Below, piece after piece: positions 11,915-23,990 of a stretch of DNA of 64,000 nucleotides; position 1 is the first letter of the stretch, and every line of letters begins with the position of its first letter. Below the pieces are notes generated by a model that had not been told where the DNA came from, searched no databases, and worked only from the letters and a program-made list of their open reading frames with translations. Made by a program: the position numbers and the translations under genes. The stretch comes from Vesta saturnalis (lineage: Eukaryota > Arthropoda > Insecta > Coleoptera > Lampyridae): positions 6,930,501 to 6,994,500 of the forward strand of contig JARFJB010001278.1 in assembly GCA_036346205.1 (NCBI GenBank), written 5' to 3'.

Positions 11915-12974
11915 GGAACTGAATTCATAATTTCCAAAATAATTATTATTGGAAAAATCTCTCGAACAAGTCGATTTTTATTTTTTGTTGGAAACATTTA
12001 GCATAAAAAATTTTTTAGCAAAAACTGAATATGACGGCCATGCGCCATTTTGTAAAAAAAATTAAATGGAAAGGAGAGTCATGTGACACATCGTTGGAAA
12101 GCTCTTAACAGTGGGAATTCAAATCCCAAATAACAAAATGACGATCTTTTCTCAATGCTTCACTTTTTTCCTTTTTAGAACTTCTCCGGTGATCGTTAGA
12201 TGACTTATCATACTTCTGATTACTTTGTTACAGAAATAAAATTTTCTTTTTTGAAATCCGAAAGTTTTTTTTTAAATTTGTTATGCGTTCCAGAAAGGAA
12301 AAAGGTGACGCATTAAAAAGGTTGCCATTTTGTTATTTCAGTTTTATAACTTGGTGCCATCTCTAAGTTTCTTTGTGCTTTATTTGTTACATCGTTTACC
12401 TGTTTGTTCTAATTTTGTACCATCCCTGTTTTTCGTATTATCTTTTGTTGTCTTTTTTAAAGAATAGATTTCAGTTCTACTAAGTACGCTATGTAAAGAT
12501 CCTAATGTAAAACTTTTGGAATGTATTCCTTTTACAACAAAAACATTCTGAAATAATTTACTATTACCAACGAGTAAAATGACGAACATTTAGTTTCAAC
12601 AACCCCAACGCTGCATTCTAAGGTACCATGTTTTCATTATCAATACAATGTGTGACATGGATTCAATGCTGCCAATACACGTTTCTTTCAAATGGTTCGT
12701 AAATGCACGGGAAGCATGATATATTATTTTGTATTAACGTTTTTGAATCAGAATTGTACAAGGAGCTGGAGGTGTTACGCTAATTTGTATACTGCCTCAT
12801 GATCAGCATCAAAGGCCAATGCCGTCAAATGTTAAAGTAAACGTTCCACGGCCGTACGTGCATCTGCAGCTTTGGTCCACGATTCAGCTGCGTAGCACAT
12901 CCACATATTGCATCAATTTTGTTTGCACATTACTACTTACATACCTTAACCACTTCCGCATCTACCCCCTCCTT

Positions 12975-13225
12975 GCTGATGACTTTCTAATTTCTATTTT
13001 TAGATTGGACCTTGACTAACTTCAACACAGAAATTCTTATAATGTGGTCCAGGATGGCGACCTAGTACATCTTCGCCCTTGATGATAACCTTCTAATTTC
13101 TATTTTTAAATTTGACCTTGACTAACTTCAGAGCGGTCCAGACTTATTTGACCTTGATGCTGCTGTCCTTCAAGTTTCTATTTAGATTTGACCTTGACTA
13201 ATTTCAGAGTGGTCCAGAAGTGACA
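12975..13225 (+). repeat. Short tandem repeat, about three units of 80-110 bp
   Basis: The block TTTCTAATTTCTATTTTTAG followed by ATTTGACCTTGACTAACTTC and GTGGTCCAG recurs three times with small changes, at roughly 12985, 13092 and 13168. No coding sense. Confidence 0.65.
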
Positions 13226-13999
13226 TAGCTATAATACTAGCATCGATCAGTATACTTTGTAAAAAAATCTTTAACAGGAAATAAGATAAATAATGTAAAT
13301 AAGAATACTAATATAAACGGTACTGGCCACAGCATAATTTCGAAAGGTGTAACAGCCTAAATATAAAAAATATTGAATTAAATTCAGAATTATGTATAAT
13401 TGAAAGTTTAAAACAAGGCTTAGACGAAATTTTAGGACTGACTTTTGTAACAATTATAATAGCTTTAATTATACAACAAATTTATTAGATCAAAACAATT
13501 ATGAGTATCCAGTTCTCTTATAGTTACAATGCAATATTTCAACAATTATACCACGACTGTATAAAATAATAAAATATTTTAGTATAGAGAAGATAAAGAT
13601 TGCGCCATATTACTGAAATAGAGCAGAGGGTCAAAATATTAAATACGAACGAAAAAACAGTAATAATTAGGAGTTTTAAACAGAATTTATTAAATAACAC
13701 ATTTAAATTTATACATTTTTCATGAAAACGGAGTATGCGTAGATGGAGTGGACAAACTGTTAGATTTAATTAACATACAAGATTTAAATTTAAAAGAGTG
13801 CGATAGTATTCAACAACTTTGTGCAAAATATGGAATATTTTTCTTGTGCAAAATTAGTAACAAATGTAGTCTGAATATAAGAGTAAAGCGAGATGTCCAC
13901 CTGTTGTTTCATGGTGTTTCATTGGGAAAGTGACAAACCTTAACTGCAGATATGATCTCACAAACCTTAATGGGTTTTACTACCTTAATTTTTTTGTAT

Positions 14000-16769
14000 G
14001 ATTGTGGACCTGAACAGGCTTAATTTGACCTATCGTGCTAAAGCACTCAGGAACACTTAGGAAGATGGATAATGAATTGCCAATGCCTATGAACAGCTAC
14101 CTTACATTTTCTCATATCATAAGTGAGAGGAAAACGGGAACTAGGGAGATCATTCCAGAGTTTAGAAGTCGTATAGAAAAATGTGGATTGCGCCCGTTTG
14201 GTACGACAAGTGGAGATTTGTACTGCATACTGATGATGTGAATGAGCGAACCGAGTGTTTCTGGCAAAGATAGCCCGAGATGGTATCAAAGAATATAATT
14301 CAGCAGCACAATAGCCGTTGTAATAACGATAATACAAAGAAAGAACTGAAACCTGCCTTCTATGCTCAAGGGACTGTATGTGAGAAGTTAAGGACGGGAC
14401 ATTTATAAGGCTAATCGCTCTCTTTTGAATACGATCAACGATATCGAGAGCGTATTGGGGAGCACTAACCCAGAGGTGAGAATTATATTCCAGATGAGGC
14501 CAAATTTGGGCCTTATACAGCAGAAGGAGTTGTCGAGAGGTAAAGTACTGCTTAAATCTGTACAAAAAGCCTATTTTACGAGTAGCTGCTTTGGTAGCTG
14601 ACAGAAGACGGTCAACCCATGAGAGATTTGAAGATACAGTCATACCCAACAGAGTAATAGAGTCTGAAAACTTAAGAACTGAGCCATTCATACTTACAAC
14701 AGGAAATGATCGATCTTTTTTGACGGACACAAGGCAAGACTGAGTTTTGTTAGCATTAAATTTAACTAGATTATTGCTTCCCCATTCGAGAATACGTTGA
14801 ATGTCTTTGTTGATTGAATTTGCCATTTCAGCTTTAATTTCTTGATTTGACATAGAAAGTGGATTATCACTATGAGTAGACTGAGATTAACTACAGTGAG
14901 GAGTGCTATCGTCGGCAAAGCAATGGATGGGGTTAGTTGCTGAAGAAATAAGGTCATTTATGTACAGCAGAAAAAGTGTAGGCGCTATAACGGATCCCTG
15001 TGGTACGCCCGCGTTAATGCTAACTTCTTTTGAAAAAAAGCCACTACGACACGTATTCGTCTTTTATCAAGGAAACTAGAAACCCAGTTGATGAGCATAT
15101 CATTTAACCCAAACGAGGTGAGTTTGGCAAGTAAACACTTATACCAAACTTGGTCAAATGCCTTTGAGATATCTACAGCGACTACAACTGTTTCACCGGA
15201 CTGCTCTACTGTATTGTTCCAAACTTGGGTCACATATGAAAGAAGATCACCTGTTGAACGACTTTGCCTAAACCCATATTGGTAGTCACTAAGGAGTTTG
15301 TTAGTTTCAAAGTACGTGAGCAGTTGCTGATTGATGGTTTTTTACATGATTTTAGACAAAATGGAAGTGATGGCAATTGGTCGGCAGTTTGAGGGATCGG
15401 TCTTATCACCTTTTTTGGGAATAGGTTGAACATTTGCTAACTTCCATGATAAAGGGAATTCCCCAGAAGACATAGAGATCGTATAGAGCTTAGATAGTAC
15501 TGGTACTCGTTCAGGGGAACATTTATTTAAGACAAAAGCTGGGATACCGTCTGGGCCAGTCGCTTTATTGAGATCAAGCCTACTAATGATCGATTCCAAG
15601 AGCTTGTACCGAAAATGAATTGGTTTCATAGCGTATGAAGAAGAGTTGACTAGGGGCACATCTTTTCCAGAATCATTGAGACATGAGTTTGATGCAAACA
15701 AATCCACAATAACATTGGCTTTGTCTACAGAATCAGCAACAAGCACAAGCCTTATTGCACCAGGGTTGGGAACGTGAATGACCCATACGGTACTGTTTTT
15801 TGGGAATGTATAACTCCATTCCCATGAGGATGACTTCAAATACTGTAAGAGCGATGTCCGAAGGAGAGGACGACTTAAAACAATATTCACGCCATGGAAA
15901 GGTTGCAAAGAAATCCCATAAATCACTCCATCGAGCTGACTTAAAACACCACAAAGTACTATCGGTTTTGTGAACAACAGTGGAATTAGGTACAGTAGAA
16001 ATGGTTTCTATTAGACATTGGTCGGAAAGACCTAAAGGCGAAAGAACGGAAGTTTTATAAACAAGAGGGTTTGATGTAAGAAAGAGATCTAGAAGATGTG
16101 GAGTATGGTTAGTGTTATCAGGGATTCTTGTGGGTTCAGAAATCATTTGTGTGAGATCACATGAAATAGCAAATGTTTCTGCACTACGACCAGCAGGATT
16201 TGTAGCAGATGAAAACTGAAGCCGTTAGAGTTATGAACATTGAAATCGCCTACAATTGAGATATCGCAAGATGGAAACTGAGACAGGAAATAGTCAACTT
16301 TCTTACTAAGGTAATCGAAGAAGTCTTGAAAGTTACTGTCATTAGTAGACCTATAAATGCAACAGTAGAATTTCACAAAATTAGGACCAGAATGTTTAAA
16401 CCAAATCACGTCAATATTTTTATTTTCTAAGGAAGAAACCCTCTTGCAAGCAATTCTGTCCTTGTAGGCACATACTCTTGCTTTATATCGAAAGTTAGAG
16501 TGAAGGTGGTATTGAGGAATTTGCAAATCGAGTGACTCAGAGTTTTCAGAGGAAACTTGTCTTTCAGATAGAAACAAAATATCAAGTTGTAATTGTTCAA
16601 GATGTTGGTGAATAGCATTAAGATTAGACCTGATACCGCGGATGTTGCAGTAGTGAATCAGAAAGTTGATACTTTCGATGACCGAGGTCGCTTGGGCCCT
16701 GCCCTCCCGGACATCCGAATGGGGCAGGATTTTACGTCCGAAATTTATTACCCTAGAAACCACAGCCAT
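14000..16769 (-). mobile_element. Non-LTR retrotransposon (CR1/Jockey-like LINE), frameshifted
   Basis: Read on the minus strand. The ORF begins at 16769. An endonuclease domain (HYCNIRGIRSNLN, SIVGDFNVHN, about 16650-16240) is followed by the endonuclease C-terminus (15733-16146), then reverse transcriptase: GPDGIPAFVLNKCS (about 15550), NCRPIAITSILSKIM (15350), VAVDISKAFDQVWY (about 15170) and the catalytic FADD at about 14917. A LINE-typical C-terminal region follows to about 14050. At least five frameshifts or stops break it. The 3' end lies near 14000, where it matches the 3' end of the fragment at 53935-54510. Clade assignment is tentative. The 5' end abuts the next transposon. Confidence 0.85.
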
Positions 16770-16778
16770 CTTATTAAA

Positions 16779-19019
16779 TAACCAAGATACAGGATGTTTT
16801 ATCTATTTTGCAAACTTCTTGCTTGGTTCATAACTTTCTAACCACACTATTTATTTTCTTGATATTTGGGATACATATTTCCTTCAAGGTGTCCAATCGA
16901 TTAATTTATTTACAATAAAAGAAGTCCAGGTCCGGATTAAAAAAAAATACAAAATATTCCCACCCAAATTTTTCTAAAATGGATTCTGTGTTTGAAAAGA
17001 GCACCAAAAAAAGAATTTAGTGATGTATTATTTTCGGCAAAATGTTTCTTCTTGTGAATTTTTGAGTTCTAATTGTGAAATGGTGTGAATTGTGAGGGCC
17101 CAAAATGTAAACAAAATTTTTTTAAATGTGATTTAGTTTTAATGAAGACTATTTAACCTAAATTGATAAAATTTTAACATTTAAGTATTTATTCCTTATT
17201 TGCGATAAATAATCCACAAAGAACTTCATCTTAAATTAACGAATAAATAACAAAAAAGCCACAAAAAACAAATAACTTTAATTAATGAAGAAAGCCAGAA
17301 ATTAAAAAAAAAAAGCCTGGTTCAAGGTAAATCTCTTGCTTTTCTTATAATCTTCAATCTCGTCTGGGTTATTGTCCATTTCTTGAAAGGCTTCTTGAAT
17401 CCGTTCAAGAAGTTCTTCCCTGCTATTTCCTTCCTAATCGTAAACTTTGGATTTTAAAAACCCCCAAACATAATAATCGGATTAAAATCACACGACCTTG
17501 AAGGTCAGACATGTGGACCACCTCTACCAATCCATCTATTGGGAAAATTGCCAGATGACTATACATCTGTAATGTGGCGGAGCACCATCATGTTGAAAGT
17601 ATACTCCATCTGTATCGTTATTTTCATCATCTAGCAGTAGCGGTTATGCTAGAAGTTATAGTAAGTCGTCCTATTAGCTTATTATCAAATATGCCACACC
17701 ACACATTAACAGGAAACTTAACTGCGAGTGAGCCTGCCTAGTGGCAAATGGATTTTGCTCTGCCCAAACGTGTGAGTTCCTCAGATTGTATACCCCGTCT
17801 CTCGTGAATAAACATCTGTTTACAATCCTTGGATTTTGGATCCACCTGCTACTAACCTTTGTACTTCGTGTACATGGTAAGTGTGGAGGCGATCCTTTTT
17901 AAGTTTTCGCCAGACAGTAGTATGCGAAATTTGCAAAGTATGACTAATTCGTCGAGTACTCACATTTGGATTAGTTTCCATTAAATTGAGAATATTATTT
18001 TCCATATTTACGTATTGTATTTCATTACGTTCGTTTAGTGTTACAGTTGGAAATCAACCGTGTCGTCTGGAATGATCATATACCTTTCCAAATGCATTAC
18101 TTGGTATTCTTCGCTGGGGAAACCGCATTTCTTACTCTCTTCTGGCAGCTCTGTCATTACAATCACAAAAACCGTACACATAAACCATATCGGCATATTC
18201 TTCGTTGCGATTTATGAGGCATATTATTAGTTCTTAATGCAGAAATCACGTATGAAAACTCAAAGAAATCAGTTAATGCAGACCAAAATGAAAGAACAGT
18301 AGGTATTTTTGATAGTGGTTAGTAGTTTAAAACTAATGACAATTACCGTATGATGTGGAACAAATGGATCATGTAATTGTCATAGCCTCCTATGTTGGTA
18401 ATTGCATGTAGGAACAATAAAATTGTGTTTGAATAGTGTTAATCCGTATTGATTTTACGTTGTTTGCATTAATTTTAGGTGTTGCTTGAAATTTCTGCTG
18501 TTCTTCATCAATTAAAGTTATTTGTTTTTTGTGTCTTCTTGGTTATTTATTCCTTAATTAAAGATGAATGAATGAATGGATTGTTTATCGCAAACAATGA
18601 AGAAATACCTAATGCTAAAATTGTAATAATTTAGGTTAAATAGTCTTCTTCATTAAAACTAAATCACATTAAAAAAAATTTAGTTTCAATTTTGGGTCCT
18701 CACAATTCACATAATTTCAGAATTCGAACTCTAGAATTTACAAAAGAAACATTTTGCTGAAAATGCCAAAGTACACCACTAAATTTATTTTTTCGTATTC
18801 TTTTCAAATACAGAATCCATTTTAGAAAGATGGTGGGTCCGAATATTTTGTAATTTTTGTTTAGCCGATTTCTTTTCTTTTACTGTAAATAAATTAATCG
18901 ATTGTACAGCTTGAAGAAAGTATGCCTTCCAAATATCAAGAACATATACAATGTGGTTAGAAAGTTATGAACCAAGCAAGAAGTTTGCAAAATAGATGAA
19001 ACACTCCGTATCTTGGTTA
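16779..19019. mobile_element. Tc1/mariner-type element with unusually long (~520 bp) inverted repeats
   Basis: The left arm (16779-17300) and right arm (about 18490-19019) are inverted copies, diverged but alignable throughout, for example TCTATTTTGCAAACTTCTTG against its complement near 18990. The outer ends read TAACCAAGATAC on both sides. A mariner-like CAGG/CGGA end lies 12 bases further in after another TA, so the exact terminus is ambiguous. The interior carries a decayed transposase on the minus strand. A TA duplication is consistent with the mariner superfamily. Confidence 0.75.
17330..18005 (-). pseudogene. Decayed mariner-type transposase in the long-TIR element
   Basis: The N-terminal helix-turn-helix is readable at 17820-18005 (NPNVSTRRISHTLQISHTTV). 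Downstream, in shifting frames, come SHVWAEQNPFATRQ, an FQHDGAPPHY block carrying the second catalytic aspartate (about 17600) and a remnant of the region before the third carboxylate (about 17540-17460). Many stops separate them, so no functional transposase is encoded. Confidence 0.65.
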
Positions 19020-19990
19020 TTAAAGTAGTAAGACCCATTAAGAATGTATCTGCAGTTAACTTTCCCAATGAAACAACCCGTATGAAAACCATACAAAAAT
19101 AAGCATGGATCATTTATCCATGTACGGGATTATCGAAAAGAGTAGGTTGAATTGGTCCTCGCCGTTACTTATAATACCAGAGAATTAAAAAGTGAGAGTG
19201 AAAGTAAATTACAAATTACAAATTATAGGAAATTAAATAAATGATCAAGTAGTACTACAACCTTAAAGTAAAAAACACTCACTCCAAGTAGCGGTAGTTT
19301 CAGGGCTGGGATATTCTCTCTTGGTAAAACGTAAACGTAAAAACGGCGGGCTCGGCCTCAGTAAAGACGTGTACTATTCAGAAGTCTTTCAAGATTTATA
19401 GCGATGATAGTACGTAAGTCTCCGTTCAATAAAAAAAGTTGTAGCGAAATTAACTAAAATAATCGGGCTAGATAATAACAATATCCTGGCAATGAAAATA
19501 AAATAAAATAACCGCGATTAAGATCCAAAAAAATTATTAATTATTATTAAAATACAGAACTGGCCATCATTATTATAAAATGGAAAATTTTATTTATTTC
19601 ATTATTTGAAATTATAATTGTATTAACCCTAATTCAAACTGGATTTAATTGTAATCTAAATTAATGAAATTATAATTTTCTTGGGATTACCAAAAAAAAT
19701 ACGGGACGCAACAAACAAGGGGTAAACGTGAATTCGAAATAATGAGAGTACCAAAGTGTTTAAAAATAAGTTCAAATTCATTTTCAAGAATATTATCACA
19801 TTTAAATTATGGGTCATGTTTAATATACCTAATACTTTTGGAAATAAAAAATTATAACCAAAATTAATCTAGAGTATTCGAATGCTTACGAAAAGTAAAT
19901 CTAAAGTTAATTTCATTAAACCAGTATTTAAAAAAAAAAGTAACTTTATATTTAGCGCATTTGATACATAAATCCAAATAACCTGATTCA
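19020..19990. other. No gene recognised (WD40 intron 1)
   Basis: AT-rich sequence with no coding segment that I can defend. The minus-strand ORF at 18880-19113 lies mostly in the right arm of the preceding transposon. Confidence 0.5.
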
Positions 19991-19999
19991 AATAAAACA

Positions 20000-20420
20000 A
20001 ATGTTATTAAAATTATCTAAAACGGACGAATAAAAATGAAACAAAACGATTTATGGTATTTACAAAGTATTATCGAAAATTTGTAGGAAATTTTGCTAAC
20101 AGAAAATACTTTGAATAAATTAACGCGTAAAAAAGAAAATTAAAATTAAATGAATAAGGTCAAAATGCATTTATTAAAGCAAACATTATTCAACCCATCA
20201 ATTTTAGAATTTCCAAAGTTTTTATTAAAAAATAGATTCATCTTAAAAAAACTGATGCTAGTTCATACGCAATAAGTTCTTATGTAATAAAATAATCGAG
20301 TATTAAATAAAGCGAAAATCAATTATGCAATTATTGAAAAGTAACTTTAGCCATTGTTAGGTCAACGCTACCAAAATTTAGGTTTTATTAGAACAGTACG
20401 ATTTTACAGTAAATTTTTCC
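20000..20420 (+). pseudogene. Fossil Ty3/gypsy pol fragment (RT/RNase H junction)
   Basis: In alternating frames I can read YYRKFVGNFAN (about 20067), LNKL, NPSILEFPKF (about 20190), KTDASSYAIS (about 20250) and YAIIEK (about 20318). This is the order of the end of reverse transcriptase and the RNase H start in gypsy elements. Nearly every line has a stop or shift, so it is an old remnant. No LTRs are seen around it. Confidence 0.55.
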
Positions 20421-21147
20421 CCCTATACAAAGGTACAGAGTAATGAGTGTTTGATAATTTAGAATTAAGAGAATTTGTAAACTTCCTGTTAACAACAAAG
20501 CGTTTAGTAAAATAAAGAATAAGTATTCTCTCCCGAGATGGGACTTACATTGTTAATTGGACTGTAAGAAGTCTTCGATGTGACAGAAAAGCGAAAAGAG
20601 CGTAACTAAGATGAAATTTTGGGGATATAGTGAACAATAAGTTTACGACTATTTTAAGCTGTTTTGACGTCAACATTTCAGGTGGCACCAAGCGAAGCCA
20701 TTTTTTTAATAGAATTGGGGTTGAAATTAGGCTCATTCGAAAGGTATTTCAGTATAGTATACTACCCTCCCCACCTGGAGTCGTAAGCCTATTGTTTACT
20801 ATACTCGGAGAACTTCATTTTGATATCTCCAATGGTTTAAGAACTAAAGGAGGAGACTTACTTTATATCATCTCTAGATATACTACATACTTGGTGCAGG
20901 ATTTTTGAGTTAAACGCACCGTCCTTAATAACAAAGAGCACTCTATGTGTACGTCTCTAAAAAATATTTAATTGAGGTCTATCTCTCTGATCCCGTTGTA
21001 ACACTAGAACTATACTACCCTTGTGTATAGATTCTCGATGGAAATTTAGGTTTCCGTTAACATTGAGTAAATGCTTAGAAATCAACTATAACTATAAACT
21101 TCTCGGTAGATGTTTAACAACAATAAATAAAATTTGTGCTATTTCAG
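20421..21147. other. No gene recognised; end of WD40 intron 1
   Basis: Overlapping ORFs on both strands at 20545-20908 show no family features. The intron ends at the acceptor ATTTCAG at 21147. Confidence 0.45.
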
Positions 21148-21368
21148 AGAAACCAATAAAGATGTGTTGTGTTTGAAATACACCGAAACTTTTGAAGACA
21201 TTGCTGCAGGTTTCACAGATGGTACAGTACGTTTGTTTAAAACAAGTACAGCTGATTTAAGTCATACACTAAGCGACCCAGAGATACATAATAATGCTCC
21301 AGTTACATGTATAAAGCACAGGCCAGTTTCACAAAATTATCCAGTCATAAATTGTCTAACGTGCTCAT
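21148..21368 (+). CDS. WD40-repeat protein, exon 2
   Basis: It begins after TTTCAG with the last base of a codon and continues ETNKDVLCLKYTETFEDIAAG, a WD repeat with GFTDGTVRLF. It ends in CA|T before GTATGT, leaving one base (phase 1) that exon 3 completes. The intron that follows is 52 bp. Confidence 0.8.
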
Positions 21369-21420
21369 GTATGTATTATATCACAAAAATACATAAATTT
21401 ATTAAAAAAACTAATTCTAG

Positions 21421-21610
21421 ATTCAAATGGTTGCATAAAAAGTTGGAATTATAACTACGAACAATGTATATACACAATACGAGAAAACAGACAAACATAT
21501 GGATTAGCGTATCACCCTCGTCTGCCCAAATTTGTTACATATGGAGATGATTGTAACATTAATTTGTATGATGAGGAAACACGAATTCAAGAACGTATAC
21601 TATGTCGAAG
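21421..21610 (+). CDS. WD40-repeat protein, exon 3
   Basis: It starts after TTCTAG. The split codon gives SNGCIKSWNYNYEQC, the end of one WD repeat, then a full repeat with YHPRLPKFVTYGDDCNINLYD. It ends CGAAG|GTCTGT, leaving two bases that pair with the first base of exon 4 to give Ser. Confidence 0.85.
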
Positions 21611-21835
21611 GTCTGTGTAATATTTAAAAACGAAACCATAGTAATTCCCCTCCATTGATTTGTCACTCTAATTCATCTTTAAACCATTCCCCACTAGTAT
21701 CATTGAAAACCGAAATTGGTTATTCTGCATTCAGAACAACCATCACTTTTAACTATGATAATAGTACTGTGACAAGTTAAAGGAGACGAATAGCATCGAC
21801 GAGTCATGATCCATTCCATTAAAAACGTTTTTTAG

Positions 21836-22037
21836 TGAAATGCCAGGAGAATTAGATGGTCATACTTCACGTGTATTTGCGGCATGTTTCAATCCACGAT
21901 CCAATCATGAATTTATAACAGGTGGATGGGATGATACAGTTTATTATTGGGATTTAAGGATACCCCATGCTTTTAGACATCTTTCGCAAGTACACATTTG
22001 TGGTGAAGGTTTAAATATAAGTCCAAAGGGAACTGAG
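21836..22037 (+). CDS. WD40-repeat protein, exon 4
   Basis: It starts after TTTTTTAG. It encodes a canonical repeat, GHTSRVFAACFNPRSNHEF followed by ITGGWDDTVYYWDLR, with the structural GH and WD pairs, then CGEGLNISPKGTE. The donor is GAG|GTTAAA, phase 0. The frame also stays open a little into the intron, so a length-based ORF call would overshoot. Confidence 0.9.
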
Positions 22038-22085
22038 GTTAAATATTTTGGAATGACAAAATCCCAGCTTAAACGAGATTTTTAG

Positions 22086-22187
22086 ATATTAACTTCCGGC
22101 TGGCAAAAGGAAAATCCATTACAGTTATGGGACTATAACTCTGCACAATTAATTGTTACTTTAGAACCGGATGTGTACAATAGTTAT
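22086..22187 (+). CDS. WD40-repeat protein, exon 5
   Basis: It starts after ATTTTTAG and ends at TAT|GTAAGT, a consensus donor. Thirty-four codons read ILTSGWQKENPLQLWDYNSA and onward, another WD repeat ending. Both ends are phase 0. The preceding intron is only 48 bp. Confidence 0.85.
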
Positions 22188-22242
22188 GTAAGTATATTGA
22201 AACCAGTATATTTCGAATTGTGTTTAAAACATTTTCTTGCAG

Positions 22243-22335
22243 CTGTATTGTGGAAAATACTTTACGAAAGATTTTTTTGTGACTGGAGGCAGTGATGAAC
22301 ACATGATAAGGGTTGTCGATCTTCACACTTATGCG
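22243..22335 (+). CDS. WD40-repeat protein, exon 6
   Basis: It starts after TTCTTGCAG and encodes 31 codons with FFVTGGSDEHMIRVVDLHTY, a WD repeat. The donor GCG|GTATAT is phase 0. The next exon in matching phase and of matching character is at 33576, across an 11-kb transposon-filled intron. Confidence 0.85.
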
Positions 22336-22779
22336 GTATATCTGCTTATAACAAAAACATAATTAGAATGAGGTCCGCAATCATCCGACTTTTAATTTAA
22401 TGACGTCATCACAAATAAATAGGCCTAGTTTTGAATGGAGCGTGATGATTGATTGGCGGAAATTAAAGTGGAATTTTATGAGGGTCAAATGTATGATGTA
22501 GCATTATGGTTGTAAAATTGTGGTATTCATTGCAACTCAAGCAGGTCATTAATTTGCCTCAATTAAATTTATAGGTTTGGTACATTTAATGTACTAAACC
22601 TTACACCCGCTATCTTACAAATTTACTAATGTAATGTAATTACAACGGGACCTACCGGTCTAATTTAAAAGTTAACTTAATAAACTAAAGTTATAATTCA
22701 AAACCAAAAACACATTTCATAATCTCATAATTTGGTTTAAAACTATACAGCTGTATTTAAGTTTGGTTTATTAAATATA

Positions 22780-23990
22780 TACAGGGTGTCCCGCTAAAGC
22801 CAGCCCCCGGAGGTATCTCAGAGCCTTTTCATCGCAGAGCGTTCGGAAAAAAAATTATGATAAAAGTGGCCAAGAGAAACTGCTGAAAACTATTTTGAAG
22901 TTCGTGCCACTTCCGCCAGGTGGCAAAAAACGCCTTTTTATAGAAAATTTGGCGATTAGTGTATATGACAAATATTAATATAAGGTTTTTAGCGTTTTAA
23001 AACTTTTCTGTAATGCAGTTTAAGGTCTAGGCTGCAAAACAAGGGTGGGAAGAGAGGGGAAACTCATCTGATTGATTACACTATACTTTTAGTGTCATCA
23101 AATAGAAATTTATAAAATAGTTTTCATTTGATAAAACAAAAGGTTTTTTAAGCATAATAATCTAAAAATTTATGTTTTGCTTTTAAAGCCACCACTAGAA
23201 GGCGTTTTTTAAATACATAGCATTTTTTTCGATTTTTCAAGACATTTTTATATATAACCATATTTTAATTTTATCATAGTCAAAACGTACCTTGCATTTG
23301 TAAAATACCGGTGAAAAAAGCAGTTCGGCATCTTTATTAGTTCAAAAGTTATAGCAACATGAAGATGCAATACCAAATATTTTATTACCTACGCATGTCT
23401 TGTTTCAAATTTTTTCACAAATATTAAAAGAATTGCATTTTGGTACAAAAATATAAAAAATACCTATTTAAAATTTATAGTTTTCGTAATACTTTGACTA
23501 AGCAGAAGGGGAGCAGCTGAGTCCCAAATTAAGAAAAGTGGTGGGGAGTTGGAGTGGGAGTAATTAAAAGTGGTGGGGGGGTAGAATGGGGGTCGGCTTC
23601 TTTTCGGGGACGTTTTTCAACTGCTTGACTGATTTTTAGCCACTAATTAAGGTCCTTTTGTCAATATTAAGAGCCTTTTTGTCGGCCTAACCCCCTGGTT
23701 AAGGGTGTTGGATGCCCCTGGGGTGTGGTCTAGTGGCCATTTTGGCAGGATTAAGATGGGAGTTAAGACTAGATAAGGGCCTTATGGCTTCATTTAGGTA
23801 GGTTAATACAAGGCCACAACCATTTCCTTTTACCTGATTGGTTGTATGGGTATTATTGGTTGAGCACACCCTCTGGCTTCTGATTGGTCCTTAGCCCCAC
23901 TACTCAACATCTGTGCTCTGATTGGACGACTAAGTCTCTGCATTCTGATTGGTTACGGTTGGAAATTTGAATTTGTATACTAATAAGGGG
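22780..23990. other. Probable remnant of a DNA transposon beginning ACAGGGTGTCCC
   Basis: TATACAGGGTGTCCCGCTAAAGCC at about 22777 resembles Tc1/mariner-type termini common in insects. I find no matching inverted end or transposase, so only a one-ended remnant is proposed. The rest of the stretch is unrecognised. Confidence 0.3.

Larger units (their letters stand above)
8024..13990. other. WD40 intron 1, proximal part: no gene recognised
   Basis: About 6 kb of AT-rich intron. It holds an (AG)n run, a long (AT)n run and a short tandem repeat, listed separately. Small ORFs (for example 10743-10952, 11411-11608, 13748-13933) have no family features. A cluster of TTGTGAC-type words lies at 9550-9625. 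Confidence 0.5.

Noticed and set aside
15088..15285. Plus-strand ORFs within 14-17 kb
   Set aside because: They are antisense shadows of the LINE reading frame.
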